6,845 nt of DNA from CAYOFK01 sp964403185. Its GTDB lineage: Bacteria; Bacteroidota; Bacteroidia; Bacteroidales; VadinHA17. The DNA is taken from positions 1 to 6,845 of the forward strand of contig CAYOFK010000151.1 of NCBI GenBank assembly GCA_964403185.1, in the 5' to 3' direction. The notes under the pieces are model-generated. The model ran no database searches, was not told the origin of the DNA, and worked only from the letters and a program-made list of their open reading frames with translations. A program made the translations under genes and the position numbers. Position 1 is the stretch's first letter, and each line of letters starts with the position of its first letter. Below, piece by piece: positions 6,767 to 6,845 of this stretch.

Positions 6767-6823
6767 CCGCTAAGCGCTTCAACAGTGTAAATCCGCTTAG
6801 CGCTTTTAAAGCGCTTAGCGGAT
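6767..6823. repeat. Cluster of three 13-bp palindromic units forming a hairpin after the kinase gene
   Basis: Copy 1 is CCGCTAAGCGCTT (6767-6779), copy 2 is CCGCTTAGCGCTT (6793-6805) in the same orientation, and copy 3 is AAGCGCTTAGCGG (6809-6821), the exact reverse complement of copy 1. Copies 2 and 3 form a long hairpin: 6791-6806 pairs with 6808-6823 at 15 of 16 positions around one base, with a T-T mismatch at 6798/6816. Copies 1 and 3 could pair perfectly instead over 13 bp, looping out copy 2. The cluster begins 5 bp after the kinase stop. The tail after the hairpin (GTACTAAACG) has no T-run, so a classical intrinsic terminator on the plus strand is doubtful. An extragenic palindromic element that ends or stabilises the transcript is the better guess. 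Confidence 0.65.
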
Positions 6824-6845
6824 GTACTAAACGGCCTTCCCAAAA

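Noticed and set aside
6767..6845. Start of a CRISPR array
   Set aside because: The units are only 13 bp, two are direct and one inverted, spacing is uneven (13 and 3 bp between units), and no cas gene is in view. It fits a palindromic extragenic repeat better.

Overview
The window reads as a chromosomal piece from a member of the Bacteroidetes (Bacteroidota). Supporting this are a DUF4783 protein (a family I know only from that phylum), genes with no visible Shine-Dalgarno sequence, a probable TTG start, a TAnnTTTG-type -7 element before rlmH, and a very large sensor kinase of a style common there. I cannot place it below phylum.

Left part, minus strand (1-2080). Three genes lie head to tail, in transcription order: a secreted DUF4783 protein (2080-1685), nadC for quinolinate phosphoribosyltransferase (1692-850), and a YihY/BrkB-family membrane protein (739 to beyond the left edge). 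The first two overlap by 8 bp and are probably translationally coupled. The third follows after 110 bp. nadC is the de novo NAD step; the roles of its two neighbours are unknown.

Middle (2081-2521). A divergent gap of about 440 bp separates this group from the plus-strand genes. It holds no convincing gene. Its centre (about 2110-2340) is much richer in G+C than its edges and contains short inverted and direct repeats, so it looks like an inserted or decaying dispersed repeat.

Right part, plus strand (2522-6761). rlmH, the 23S rRNA pseudouridine-1915 methyltransferase, is followed after 52 bp by a 1237-residue sensor histidine kinase. The kinase has about 12 membrane segments, three extracytoplasmic regions, HAMP, HisKA and HATPase_c, with an NtrY-like H-box. 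No response regulator is in the window.

Right edge (6762-6845). Just after the kinase are three copies of a 13-bp palindromic unit, two of which form a near-perfect hairpin. This may be an extragenic palindromic repeat or a transcript end.

Most of the window is ordinary core-genome material, and I see no new multi-gene system. The points most worth checking are the kinase architecture, the palindromic repeat cluster and the GC-rich repeat-like block.
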